A stretch of DNA of 64,000 nucleotides from assembly GCA_000802095.1 (NCBI GenBank), contig JUEB01000029.1:1-64000 (forward strand), written 5' to 3'. Both the position numbers and the translations under genes were made by a program. This stretch comes from Peptococcaceae bacterium BICA1-7 (GTDB lineage: Bacteria > Bacillota > Desulfotomaculia > Desulfotomaculales > Desulfocucumaceae). Numbering within the stretch: the stretch's first letter is position 1; every line of letters begins with the position of its first letter. Under the pieces are notes generated by a model, which was not told the DNA's origin, did not search any database, and saw only the letters and a list, made by a program, of their open reading frames with translations. Below, piece by piece: positions 53,407 through 61,975 of this stretch.

Positions 53407-53934
53407 ATGCGGGACCCTTGCGACACCGATCCGGAGAAGTTGGTTTTTTTTGAGGATCTGTACGACCAGTATTTTGAAAGGGTGAACAGGTATCTGCGCT
53501 ACCGGGTTACCAGCGTGTGGGACGCCGATGATCTCACCGCCGCGGTGTTCACCAGGGCCTTTGAGAAGCGTCACCATTTCCGGGGCGAGGCCCCTGTAGC
53601 AGTGTGGCTCTTCAGGATTGCCCATAACATATTTGTGGACTACATACGTTCCAAAGGAAGGCTTACCCTGTCCGAGCCGGAGAATTCGGCCCAGGCTGCC
53701 GAAGACGGTCAGCCTGAGGAGGAGCTTTTAAGGCTGGAGGAACTGAGACAGCTGAGAAGACTTTTGGAAACGCTGGCTCCGGACTACAGGGATGTAATCT
53801 CTCTGAGGTACGTTGGAGAGTTGCGGTTCAGCCAGATTGGCCGGGTTTTGGACAGAACCGAGGCAGCAGTGCGCATGATTCACCACCGGGCCCTAAAGGC
53901 CCTCAGGAAAAAACTCTGTGAGGAAGAGGGGTGA
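53407..53934 (+). CDS. ECF-type RNA polymerase sigma factor
   Basis: A 175-residue two-domain sigma factor. Sigma-2: FEDLYDQYFERVNRYLRYRV, DADDLTAAVFTRAFEKRHHF, and VWLFRIAHNIFVDYIRSKGR. Sigma-4: LAPDYRDVISLRYVGELRFS and IGRVLDRTEAAVRMIHHRAL. The ATG at 53407 follows GGGGGGA. The next gene begins four bases after its stop and encodes a membrane protein, the usual anti-sigma position. It likely controls its own operon, which ends with an ABC exporter. The activating signal is not visible. Confidence 0.92.
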   Translation: MRDPCDTDPEKLVFFEDLYDQYFERVNRYLRYRVTSVWDADDLTAAVFTRAFEKRHHFRGEAPVAVWLFRIAHNIFVDYIRSKGRLTLSEPENSAQAAEDGQPEEELLRLEELRQLRRLLETLAPDYRDVISLRYVGELRFSQIGRVLDRTEAAVRMIHHRALKALRKKLCEEEG

Positions 53935-53938
53935 TCCT

Positions 53939-55321
53939 TTGTCCGGGGAAAAGAATAAATTGGGCGCAGGAGAAAAAAACAATGTGATACCACTGGGCGA
54001 AGGCTGGCACGGCACCGAAAGCCGGCCAGGGGAGGACACCTCCCTTAATGACCTGGTAAGGCATATGAGGTCGCTGAGAGACTCCATTCCGGTAAATCAG
54101 AAGCTGCGACGTGATTTAAGAGCCAGGCTTCTGGAAGGGGTGGGTCCCCAAACTGAAGAGAGACCGGCTTTTAATTATCAGGAGAAGAGGGGGCCTGCCG
54201 GCAGGCCGTGGTGGGCGGCCGGGCTCATCGCCGCCGCAGCCCTGGGCATTATTATTTATATAGCGCTGGGGCCCTTTGGATGCAGGACACTGGATGGAGG
54301 ACAGACGGCGGAGGTGGGGCGCTTCTGGACCGGAGAGGCGCCTCTTCTGCCGGCGGTATCTCCCGGGGACGGGGTGATAGTGGTGGAAAGGGGCGGGGCA
54401 CTGCTTCTTTTAGGCCGTCAGGGAGAGCAGTTCTCCTCTGTCAACCCTCCCCCCGGTGTCAGATACGGCAGCCCCTGCTGGTCTCCCGATGGTAAAAGGC
54501 TGGCCTTGGTGAGGCAGGGCGGCTCAGGATGGGAAATTATCAGTATTGAGATACCTAAAGTCGAGGTTCGGGATATCCAGAGGACCCTGGAAGAGGGGTT
54601 GGAAAGGGCTGTTGTGCTGGCCCGCAGTCCTGCGGCAAGCCCGGTGGCCCATCTTTCCTGGTCTCCCGGCAGTGACAGGATTGCCTACGCGGTGACTGAG
54701 GACAGCGAAAACGGTATTTATCTGGCCGCAGCAGGGTCTGAGCCGGTATTCTTCGGACCGGGGGCGCAGGTTGCCTGGTCCCCGGACGGTAATTGGCTGG
54801 CGGTGGAAAGGGAGGAGGCTCAAGGCCGCTCTCTTAGGGTAGTCAGTATTAACGGAGAGGCTGAGTACACACTTGGCCAGGGAACCTTCCCGGTCTGGAG
54901 TGAAAAGGGTTTCTTATTCTTTTTGCAAACCTCAGTCAGGGAAAAAATACTTTCTTATCTGCCCGATGGGTCACCCCAGTTTAAGGTGCAGATTAAGACC
55001 GGTGAAATACGCTGGGTTTACCTGGGGAGCGGCAAGGGGCTGGAAAAGGTATTTGACAGGGAACCGGACGGTATCGAGCCAAGGCTATTAATGACTCCGG
55101 ACACCCCGGCGGGGAATGTTGAGCTGCAGTGGCTAAAAAGTCTGGAGCTCAGCGGTGACAGGACTCCCAAGACCCTTTACCTGGATAGGGCCGGGGAAAT
55201 TGAGGGACTGGTTCCAGGGGACGGCAGCAGTCTTCTGCTGTCACGCAGGGACGGCGGCATTGTAGTTATTTCCAGGGTAGGCTATAGCGTTAGAAAGACA
55301 GACGGGGGGGATAATCAGTGA
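53939..55321 (+). CDS. Membrane protein with beta-propeller domain, probable anti-sigma factor
   Basis: A 460-residue protein: cytoplasmic N-terminal part (about 1-85, including SLNDLVRHMRSLRDSIPVNQ), one membrane helix (WWAAGLIAAAALGIIIYIAL) and an extracellular WD40/TolB-like propeller with repeated CWSPDGKRLALVR, LSWSPGSDRIAYAV and VAWSPDGNWLAVER. This is the layout of anti-sigma factors that sense from outside. It lacks the zinc HxxxCxxC motif. TTG start behind GAAGAGGGG, coupled to the sigma gene. The stop overlaps the next gene by four bases. Confidence 0.8.
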   Translation: MSGEKNKLGAGEKNNVIPLGEGWHGTESRPGEDTSLNDLVRHMRSLRDSIPVNQKLRRDLRARLLEGVGPQTEERPAFNYQEKRGPAGRPWWAAGLIAAAALGIIIYIALGPFGCRTLDGGQTAEVGRFWTGEAPLLPAVSPGDGVIVVERGGALLLLGRQGEQFSSVNPPPGVRYGSPCWSPDGKRLALVRQGGSGWEIISIEIPKVEVRDIQRTLEEGLERAVVLARSPAASPVAHLSWSPGSDRIAYAVTEDSENGIYLAAAGSEPVFFGPGAQVAWSPDGNWLAVEREEAQGRSLRVVSINGEAEYTLGQGTFPVWSEKGFLFFLQTSVREKILSYLPDGSPQFKVQIKTGEIRWVYLGSGKGLEKVFDREPDGIEPRLLMTPDTPAGNVELQWLKSLELSGDRTPKTLYLDRAGEIEGLVPGDGSSLLLSRRDGGIVVISRVGYSVRKTDGGDNQ

Positions 55322-57492
55322 AGAGAATCCTTATACTTTTGATACTAACCGTGTTCATGGTGACAGGTCAGGCCGCCCCCGGCTGGTGTGACGGTGATGT
55401 GTCCCTTAAGGCCAGACCCGGGCTGGCCGGCATATATAAGATAAACAGTCCTGTGTTGATTGATGTGGATGTTGATAACAGGGGGGAAAGAATAACCGGG
55501 CGCCTGGCGCTTATTCCCCGGGGCGGCGAGGATCGGAATAACTGGGTATATGGCTGTGAGGTGGATGTTCCGGCGGGGCAAAAGGGTTCCTACACCATAG
55601 TTGCTCCCGGTGATGTGGTCTCCGGCACTTCCCTGGTGAGACTCACAGATGGATATAAAACAATGGCTGAAACCAACCTGGAGGGGGCCGGGGTAGGCGG
55701 GGGGATGGTGGTTATTCCCCTTGACGAGAAATTCCTTGGGAGCAGCCTTATTTCCTGGCTGGACAGAAAGTATGGCGGCCAGGTAATGGTGAAATACCTG
55801 TCTGCCGAAGAGTTTCCTGACCGGTCTTTGCTGCTGAGGTCCGCCGATATAATAGTGGCTGACCGGGATTCACTTTCCCGCCTGGGCGCAGGCCAGAAAA
55901 AGGTGCTGTCGGAATGGGTCCGGCTGGGTGGCGGCCTTGTTTTCTCAGGTGAGTCCGCTGCTTCGGCGAAAGGCGCCCTGGAAGGTTTTAGCCCCCTCCC
56001 CGCTGAGGTCCAGGGCAGTTCCGGGCCGGTGCAGCGGGTGCCCTGGGGCAAAGGGGAAATAATATTTTCCAGGCAGGCTCTGGAAAGTATTAGCCGGGAG
56101 GGAAAGGTATGGGAGGAGATGGGGTTCGACTCCTGGTCCCAGGAGATTTTAAGCGGAAACAAAATGGATATGGTGCAGTCTGAAAGAAACAGTCTGTCCG
56201 AGGCCGGATCTTACCTGCCCCTGGCCAGGTCTGTGGCCATGCCGGTGCTGGTGGCACTGTGGCTGGCATATATTCTGGTGGTTGGCCCGGGACTGTTTAT
56301 TCTGTTAAGGAGGCTAAGACGCAGCGATTTGGCCTGGATAATGGTTCCGGCGGTGGCTCTCTTGACTGCTGCCGGGCTGTTCACTCTGTCTCCGGCCAAC
56401 CGCATGAAGGCCTATCTCTCCCAAACCATGTCCACGGTTGAGATAATAGACCCGGAACTGGCCGAAATCGCCTCTTCAGGCGTCTTTGTGCTTCCCCGGG
56501 GAGGAACTCTGGAAGTGGGCGGTCAGGAAGGCATGCTGCTGGAGCCACTGAACAGGTATACACGGGGGGGTGACGGCAGTATGAGATCTTTAAGCGGCGC
56601 CAGCCCCAGGGTTGTTTTTACGGGGGTGGAGTACGGCTCCATGAGACAGGTATACTCCTACGGCACCCTGCAGGGGGTGGGGACCGTTGAGGGGATGGCT
56701 TTCTTTAAGGAAGACCGGCTGCAAGGCCGCATTGTGAACAAAACCTCCTTTGACCTGAGGGACTGCCGGATACTGGTGGGGAGAAATATGGTTGAACTGG
56801 GAAGCATATCCTCCGGCGCCACCAGGGATCTTGACGAGCCTATGAGCAGGTCCCGGATAGTCAACGAACGGGAAATATACGGAGTGGGGCCCCAGGTAGC
56901 CAGCATTAGCAGGGAAAGTGTTCTTATGTCCAGTATGGCGGAGCATGTATCTCAGAATAAGTGGGCCGGTGAGGTTGTCTTCATGGGCTGGAGTGACAGC
57001 CCGGTGGTAAGTCTTAAAGTTCTCAGCCCTTCCGGTGAGGGCCAGGAGGGAGGCCAGACCCTGATCAGGCAAAAGCTGGCTGTAAAGTTTCCGGAAGGAC
57101 CTTTTAGGCTGCCGGCCGGCTTTATAAAAAATAGTATCATGGGACTGGGGGGAGCCTACGGGGAGCTGCCTGAGGGGCTGACTCTGCATAATGGGTCGGT
57201 AAAGGTAACCTATGACCTGAGGGAAACTTTACAAACAGACCATTTTAAGATAACTGCCATTGATCTTCAAAAGGCTCCGTCTGAGGCAGGCTATACCATT
57301 GAGCTGCTCAACCGGGAAACCTCCGGATGGGACGGCATAGAGGGCACAAGCAGTGTTATTTCAGGTGTGGACTCTCAAAAATATGTGTCCGGCAGTGGGG
57401 TAATAGAAATAAGGCTTACCTCGCTTACCGAAAAGTCCGGAATTGATGGGGTCTTCAAGGGAATAACCGTGGAGGGGGTGATCGGCTCATGA
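55318..57492 (+). CDS. Large exported/membrane protein of an ABC exporter operon
   Basis: A 724-residue protein with a signal peptide (residues 1-24), an extracellular beta-rich region with a class I amidotransferase-like/DUF4350-type segment (MVVIPLDEKFLGSSLISWL, SADIIVADRDSL, WVRLGGGLVFSGES), two membrane helices at about 305-360 (MPVLVALWLAYILVVGPGLF) and a long extracellular part after that. No enzyme active site is recognised. GTG overlaps the propeller stop (GTGA), and its stop overlaps the ABC ATPase start (ATGA). Such proteins resemble auxiliary subunits of Gld-type or bacteriocin/lipid ABC exporters, but this is only by context. Confidence 0.78.
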   Translation: MKRILILLILTVFMVTGQAAPGWCDGDVSLKARPGLAGIYKINSPVLIDVDVDNRGERITGRLALIPRGGEDRNNWVYGCEVDVPAGQKGSYTIVAPGDVVSGTSLVRLTDGYKTMAETNLEGAGVGGGMVVIPLDEKFLGSSLISWLDRKYGGQVMVKYLSAEEFPDRSLLLRSADIIVADRDSLSRLGAGQKKVLSEWVRLGGGLVFSGESAASAKGALEGFSPLPAEVQGSSGPVQRVPWGKGEIIFSRQALESISREGKVWEEMGFDSWSQEILSGNKMDMVQSERNSLSEAGSYLPLARSVAMPVLVALWLAYILVVGPGLFILLRRLRRSDLAWIMVPAVALLTAAGLFTLSPANRMKAYLSQTMSTVEIIDPELAEIASSGVFVLPRGGTLEVGGQEGMLLEPLNRYTRGGDGSMRSLSGASPRVVFTGVEYGSMRQVYSYGTLQGVGTVEGMAFFKEDRLQGRIVNKTSFDLRDCRILVGRNMVELGSISSGATRDLDEPMSRSRIVNEREIYGVGPQVASISRESVLMSSMAEHVSQNKWAGEVVFMGWSDSPVVSLKVLSPSGEGQEGGQTLIRQKLAVKFPEGPFRLPAGFIKNSIMGLGGAYGELPEGLTLHNGSVKVTYDLRETLQTDHFKITAIDLQKAPSEAGYTIELLNRETSGWDGIEGTSSVISGVDSQKYVSGSGVIEIRLTSLTEKSGIDGVFKGITVEGVIGS

Positions 57493-58418
57493 TTTCTATA
57501 AGTGAGATGACTAAAAGGTTTGGGAGGACAACTGCCCTTGACGGGATGTCCCTGGAGGTTGAAAAGGGAGCGGTGTTCGGCCTTATAGGCCCCAACGGCG
57601 CGGGAAAGACCACGGTAATGTCCATTCTGGCCACTCTCCAGCTGCCTGACGGGGGAAGGGCCACCATCAGCGGGAGGGATGTTACCAGTGATATAGAAGA
57701 GGTGCGCGGTCTGGTGGGCTACATGCCTGACTTTTTCGGGGTATATGACGGGCTGAAGGTATATGAATACCTGGACTTTTTTGCCAGCGCCTACCACCTG
57801 CCGGAAAAGGGAAGGGACCGCCTGATAGGGGGACTTCTGGAGTTAGTTAACCTCGGGGACAAGGAGGATTTTTATGTTGACTTGCTTTCCAGGGGGATGA
57901 AGCAGAGGCTTGCCCTGGCCAGGTGCCTGGTCCATGACCCCGAGGTGCTTATTCTTGACGAGCCGGCCTCAGGCCTTGACCCCAGGGCCAGGGCCGAGAT
58001 GAAGGAGATCATAAGACATCTGGGGAAAATGGGGAAAACCGTGCTGATAAGCTCTCATATACTACCTGAGCTTGGTGAGATATGTGACCAGGTGGCCATT
58101 ATGGAAAATGGCCGGGTGGTTGTTTCCGGGCCGGTGGAAGAGGTGACTGCGGCAGGTGGAGGCTCCCGGGTTATTGTGGTGGAAGTTGCCGGGAGGGCCG
58201 GTGAACTTGCCCTCATGCTGGAAGAGAGGCCCCATACAGGCCTTGTTGAGGCAGATGGCCGGCAGGTCAAATTCTTCTACCGTGGGAGCAGAGAGGACCA
58301 GGGCGCCCTGCTTAAAGAAATAATAGACGGGGGCCACATTGTTATTCAGTACCACGAGGTGCGCAGAAACCTGGAAGAGGCCTTTATGGCGGTGACCGGG
58401 GAGGTGAATGGAAAATGA
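57489..58418 (+). CDS. ABC transporter ATP-binding protein
   Basis: A 309-residue ATPase of the ABC-2 (drug/lipid/natA-like) class. Walker A GPNGAGKTT at about 36-44, Q-loop YMPDFFGVYD, signature LLSRGMKQRLALARCLVHDP (Ser-Arg-Gly-Met in place of LSGGQ, common in this class), Walker B LILDEPASGLDP and H-loop SSHILPE. The C-terminal 80 residues form the small regulatory domain common in exporters. It overlaps the genes on both sides by four bases. Confidence 0.93.
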   Translation: MISISEMTKRFGRTTALDGMSLEVEKGAVFGLIGPNGAGKTTVMSILATLQLPDGGRATISGRDVTSDIEEVRGLVGYMPDFFGVYDGLKVYEYLDFFASAYHLPEKGRDRLIGGLLELVNLGDKEDFYVDLLSRGMKQRLALARCLVHDPEVLILDEPASGLDPRARAEMKEIIRHLGKMGKTVLISSHILPELGEICDQVAIMENGRVVVSGPVEEVTAAGGGSRVIVVEVAGRAGELALMLEERPHTGLVEADGRQVKFFYRGSREDQGALLKEIIDGGHIVIQYHEVRRNLEEAFMAVTGEVNGK

Positions 58419-59245
58419 AAGGGAATCCAGTGCTGCTAAAGGAAATGAGGCAGAGGTTCAGGACATTTAAAACGCCATTGATAATTTCTATGTATCTTTT
58501 GATTACCGGAGGCCTGTGCTTAAGCTACATATATATGCGCTGGCGCAATATGCCGGGCTACTACCAGCCTGGTATGAGCAGGGAATTGTTTATCACCTTC
58601 TCTATGATCCAGCTTGCTCTGATCGCCTTTGTGGTTCCTGGTCTCACCTCAGGCAGCATAAGCGCAGAAAGGGAAAAGCAAACCCTTAACGTGCTGCTTG
58701 TGACCAGGCTGAAGCCCCTGGGCATAGTGCTGGGCAAAATGATTTCTTCCTGCTCCTTTATGGTGATTATATTGCTGGCCACATTGCCGCTGTATAACAT
58801 AATTATACTGTATGGAGGTTTTTCGCCGGGGCAGCTGGCGGGGGTTTTCATCTTCTACCTGGTTACTCTGATAGCCTTTGGATCGGTGGGCATGGCCTGC
58901 TCCGCCTTTTTTAAGAAAACAGGGGCCAGTGTGGTGGTCTCTTACATTATTGTACTGACCATCATGGCCGGCACAATACTTTTGGGAGCTTTTATTTACG
59001 AGGTCACCAGGGTGCCGGGCCCTGGCAGCTCACCGACACCTCTGATTTCACAGATACTGCAGGACCTCAATCCCCCCATGGTAATGCTTCGCATACTGGG
59101 TGAAACAGGCATGGCCAGAAGCCTCGGCCTTCCCTACTGGGGGGTCTACACTATTTTCTACCTGCTTCTTTCCGTGCTGCTGGTCTGGTGGAGCGCCCGC
59201 CAGCTGAGGCCGGGCGGGGGAAAGGGGATGACCTGGAGACAGTAA
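58415..59245 (+). CDS. ABC-2 type transporter permease
   Basis: A 276-residue membrane protein with six helices: about 20-40, 60-85 (SMIQLALIAFVVPGLTSG), 110-135, 140-170, 175-200 and 240-260. SISAEREKQTLNVLLVTRLK is the conserved cytoplasmic loop of ABC-2 permeases. It ends the sigma-propeller operon. Together with the 724-residue protein it should form an exporter; the substrate is unknown. A terminator follows at 59344. Confidence 0.92.
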   Translation: MKGNPVLLKEMRQRFRTFKTPLIISMYLLITGGLCLSYIYMRWRNMPGYYQPGMSRELFITFSMIQLALIAFVVPGLTSGSISAEREKQTLNVLLVTRLKPLGIVLGKMISSCSFMVIILLATLPLYNIIILYGGFSPGQLAGVFIFYLVTLIAFGSVGMACSAFFKKTGASVVVSYIIVLTIMAGTILLGAFIYEVTRVPGPGSSPTPLISQILQDLNPPMVMLRILGETGMARSLGLPYWGVYTIFYLLLSVLLVWWSARQLRPGGGKGMTWRQ

Positions 59246-59257
59246 TTTTTGCTTAAG

Positions 59258-59302
59258 GGTAATACCTCTGGTCGGAATACAGAATACAGAAGTCAGAATT
59301 CA
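59258..59302 (-). repeat. Modular intergenic repeat (minus), with GGTATTACC end
   Basis: Minus strand: AAATTCTGAATTCTGACTTC, TGTATTCTGTATTCCGACCA, GAGGTATTACCC. The block GGTAATACCTCYGGTC is shared with copies at 2082 and 41725. Confidence 0.7.
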
Positions 59303-59343
59303 GAATTTTGTAAGCCATACTTAGAAGGTGAATTTATAAAGGA

Positions 59344-59375
59344 AACCCGCATGTAAATGTGCGGGTTCTTCTTTC
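59344..59375 (+). terminator. Terminator of the sigma/ABC operon
   Basis: AACCCGCA / TGCGGGTT stem followed by CTTCTTTC. Confidence 0.7.
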
Positions 59376-59414
59376 GGCTTTGCAGATCTATCCGTAATGC
59401 AATCTCAACACAGT

Positions 59415-59492
59415 CGGTAAGGAATGCCAAAACCATTCTGACTTCTGAATTCTGTATTCTGAATTCCGACCGCATAGAATATCAGTATAAGC
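59415..59492 (+). repeat. Modular intergenic repeat, full copy (CTGAATTC core)
   Basis: AAGGAATGCCAAAACCATTC, TGACTTCTGAATTCTGTATT, CTGAATTCCGACCGCATAGA, ATATCAGTATAAGC. The end lies at the stop codon of the convergent flippase gene. Confidence 0.75.
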
Positions 59493-59493
59493 T

Positions 59494-61137
59494 TTACTTC
59501 TTTCTCCATGCTGAAACCAGCCGGTCGCGGCGGGTTTCATAGGCGGTTAAGAGGGCGGCGGCCTGGCTGCCTATCCGGGGAAGGCTTTTTACGTCATCAG
59601 ACCTGACGGCTCCCATTATGGCTGCCAGTATGGGATAAATGACCGCCCCCCCCAGTATGGCGGCGACTGTGGCCAGGTAGGCGTGTCCAAGCAGGCCCAG
59701 GCCCCACCTGTACAGCCCAAACACTGCCAGGCCCATCAGCAGGGAGGCCATTCCGGGCCTCAGCACGGCGGAGGGAATATTTACATTAAGCCCCACCATT
59801 CGTTTAACGGCCAGGTAATTCAGTGTGGAAGACACCATAAACATAGCTACTGTACCCAGGGCCGGGGCCTTTATGCCCAGAGAGGTGGGCACCAGGAAAT
59901 AGGTTATGCCTATTCTTACTGCTATGCCGGCCAGCAGGCTTATGACCGGTATATCGGCCCGGCCCAGTCCCTGCAACACCCCTGACAGCACCAGGTGGAT
60001 GCCCCAGAAGGCTAGTGAGGGGGCCAGCACCATAAGGGGTATGCCGGCAGCCTTTTCGGCATAAAAAAGATCTGTGAGCTGGGGGGCAATGGCCATAAGC
60101 CCGGCAGCCGCCGGCAGGGTTGTAATTAGAGAAAGCCTTATGGCCTCCGAGGCCTTCTTCTGAATATGCAGTTTATTGTTGGCGCCGAAGGACTCTGCCA
60201 CCGAGGGAACTATGCTGGTGCCCAGTGCGAAGGCGAAGACTATACTTATATTGACAAAGGACATGGCCATCTGGTTGATCTGGCCGTATAAATTGGTGGC
60301 CTCGCTTATGGTATAGCCCACCAATTGGAGGCGGTCAATAATAAGCTTGTTGTCGATGAAGCCGGTAATGGCCATGGCTACACTGGCGAAGGACACAGGG
60401 ACGGAAACGGCCATTATTTTCTTCAGCAGGGTAGAAGCCTTTTCCCTGTACTCCGAGGTGTCCTGTTCCACCATTTCCAGTAGGGAGCCCCTGTGTCTGA
60501 AGTAATAAAAAATCATTATCAGGGTGGCCGCCACCGCCCCGGGAACTGCTCCGAAATTAGCCCCGGCCGCAGCCATGGCCAGGCCCTTGGGCATCAGAAG
60601 ATAGCTGAAGAGCACCGTTCCAGCCACCAGCATGATCTGCTCCCCCACCTGTGACACAGCCACCGGTGACATGTTCTGCAGGCCCTGGAAGAGACCCCTG
60701 AAGGAGGAGGTCAGGGCTGCGAAAAATATCATTGGTGATATGGCCAGCAGCCCGTAGTAGCTGGCCGGGTTGGCTACCAGGCCGCTTTCCACAAGCCAGG
60801 AGGCCCCGAAGAAGAGCAGCAGGGAAAAGAGAAGCCCAAAAATAAACATGGACGCAAAAGCTACCTTGAAGGTTCTGTATGCGTCCCTGTAACATCCATG
60901 GGATATTTTTTCAGATATCAGCCTGGCCATGGCCACAGGGATTCCTGCCGAGGAGATGGTAAAGAATATAAAGTATACCTGATTGGGCACGGCAAAAATG
61001 CCCAGTCCCTCGCCGCCCAGAAGCCTGCCTACGGGAATCCTGTAGCCCACGGCCAGTATCCTGATGAAAATGCCGGCCAGTGTTAGGATAACGGCGCCCT
61101 GTATGATGGTTTGTTTTTTCAGTGCCCTGCTAGCCAC
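59494..61137 (-). CDS. Polysaccharide/lipid flippase, SpoVB-MurJ family
   Basis: A 547-residue MOP-superfamily flippase with about 14 membrane helices. SpoVB of Bacillus is needed for spore cortex synthesis, probably moving lipid-linked peptidoglycan precursors. It starts MASRALKKQTIIQGAVILTL with PVGRLLGGEGLGIFAVPNQV, typical of SpoVB-type members, and contains SSFRGLFQGLQNMSPVAVSQ and LSGVLQGLGRADIPVISLLA. The GTG start follows GGAGTGAT. SpoVB itself, or a vegetative paralogue such as YtgP/YabM, cannot be told apart without alignment. Confidence 0.88.
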   Translation of the reverse strand: MASRALKKQTIIQGAVILTLAGIFIRILAVGYRIPVGRLLGGEGLGIFAVPNQVYFIFFTISSAGIPVAMARLISEKISHGCYRDAYRTFKVAFASMFIFGLLFSLLLFFGASWLVESGLVANPASYYGLLAISPMIFFAALTSSFRGLFQGLQNMSPVAVSQVGEQIMLVAGTVLFSYLLMPKGLAMAAAGANFGAVPGAVAATLIMIFYYFRHRGSLLEMVEQDTSEYREKASTLLKKIMAVSVPVSFASVAMAITGFIDNKLIIDRLQLVGYTISEATNLYGQINQMAMSFVNISIVFAFALGTSIVPSVAESFGANNKLHIQKKASEAIRLSLITTLPAAAGLMAIAPQLTDLFYAEKAAGIPLMVLAPSLAFWGIHLVLSGVLQGLGRADIPVISLLAGIAVRIGITYFLVPTSLGIKAPALGTVAMFMVSSTLNYLAVKRMVGLNVNIPSAVLRPGMASLLMGLAVFGLYRWGLGLLGHAYLATVAAILGGAVIYPILAAIMGAVRSDDVKSLPRIGSQAAALLTAYETRRDRLVSAWRKK

Positions 61138-61156
61138 GTAAAATCACTCCAAGCAC

Positions 61157-61184
61157 ATAAAAACCCACGCCCAGAGCGTGGGTT
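61157..61184 (-). terminator. Terminator between two minus-strand genes
   Basis: AACCCACGC / GCGTGGGTT stem; on the minus strand it is followed by TTTATGTG, and it ends the transcript of the 99-residue gene. Confidence 0.75.
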
Positions 61185-61189
61185 GTAGA

Positions 61190-61489
61190 CTATTCTCCGG
61201 TATCGTCTCCCGGGGGGACATTGTCAACACGCCTCAGCGGCGTAACCTTGTTTCTTCTGCCGGGCCTTTGCGCCGGTATTTCGGATTCGGTAACTTCCAG
61301 GTAAAAAAGTTTATCGGGGTAACAAAGGACGGTGACCATTCCCCTTTCGGGTTCGGTCAGCCAAATCCCCCGGAATTCCAGCATTTCTCCCAGCAGGTCA
61401 ACCTCCACCTTGCGCGGGCCCTCGAAGACTTCAAGTTCCCAGCCCTGGATACTGACCACAAGGGTTTTCTGCAGTCTTGTATTTTCCAT
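61190..61489 (-). CDS. Hypothetical protein (99 residues)
   Basis: A mostly beta-strand protein (VVSIQGWELEVFEGPRKVEV, MVTVLCYPDKLFYLEVTESE) with a basic, proline-rich tail (QRPGRRNKVTPLRR). It has an AAAGGAGG ribosome site and its own terminator. No family recognised. It lies upstream of the flippase on the same strand but appears to be a separate unit. Confidence 0.72.
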   Translation of the reverse strand: MENTRLQKTLVVSIQGWELEVFEGPRKVEVDLLGEMLEFRGIWLTEPERGMVTVLCYPDKLFYLEVTESEIPAQRPGRRNKVTPLRRVDNVPPGDDTGE

Positions 61490-61628
61490 ACGATCCTCCT
61501 TTTACATGCCCTCCCACAAAAAATATAATACCATAAATATGAGTTTTACCCAAATTATTTAATTACAGTCACTTAGGTGTGACTGGCAACCAATAAAGTA
61601 TTTTGAAATGTATTTCCTTCACCGGTAA

Positions 61629-61946
61629 AGATGCTATAAAAATAGTATACTGGCCCATTTGCGCAGTGCTTTGGTGTTCGGGGCAGTGGCCGCTGTTTCC
61701 AGAAGTGCTCTGGACGGCCGGGGGCTGTTGTTATGGTATTATATTATTTCGTTCGTCTTTTTGCCTGTAATAGTTTTTCTGTACGGCAGGAGGGCCTGGT
61801 GTTCCTTTATATGTGGAACAGGGGCCCGGTTGGAAACCCTTGGTGACCCGTACAGAGCAGCCGGTCCAAAAGAAGAGGGGTGCCCGGGATGTAGCTGTAT
61901 GGTGAATGCCTGTTTATATCTGGAAAGGCCTGCTTTATCTGGATAA
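61629..61946 (+). pseudogene. Fragment of a membrane Fe-S (4Fe-4S) protein
   Basis: About 95-105 codons with two hydrophobic stretches (LLLWYYIISFVFLPVIVFLY) and a cysteine pattern RRAWCSFICGTGARLETLGD, then CPGCSCMVNAC, resembling the last membrane helix and ferredoxin region of NapH/YccM-like membrane ferredoxins. There is no ribosome site and no convincing start (best TTG at 61659), and the length is far below the family's 250-plus residues. It is probably a decayed remnant; a small expressed protein is less likely. Confidence 0.5.
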
Positions 61947-61975
61947 AAAATAGTGGCTTTGATTAGACTATTACC

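Noticed and set aside
61659-61946. An intact small membrane protein gene
   Set aside because: No ribosome site or good start, and the cysteine pattern matches only the end of a larger family; kept as a pseudogene fragment.
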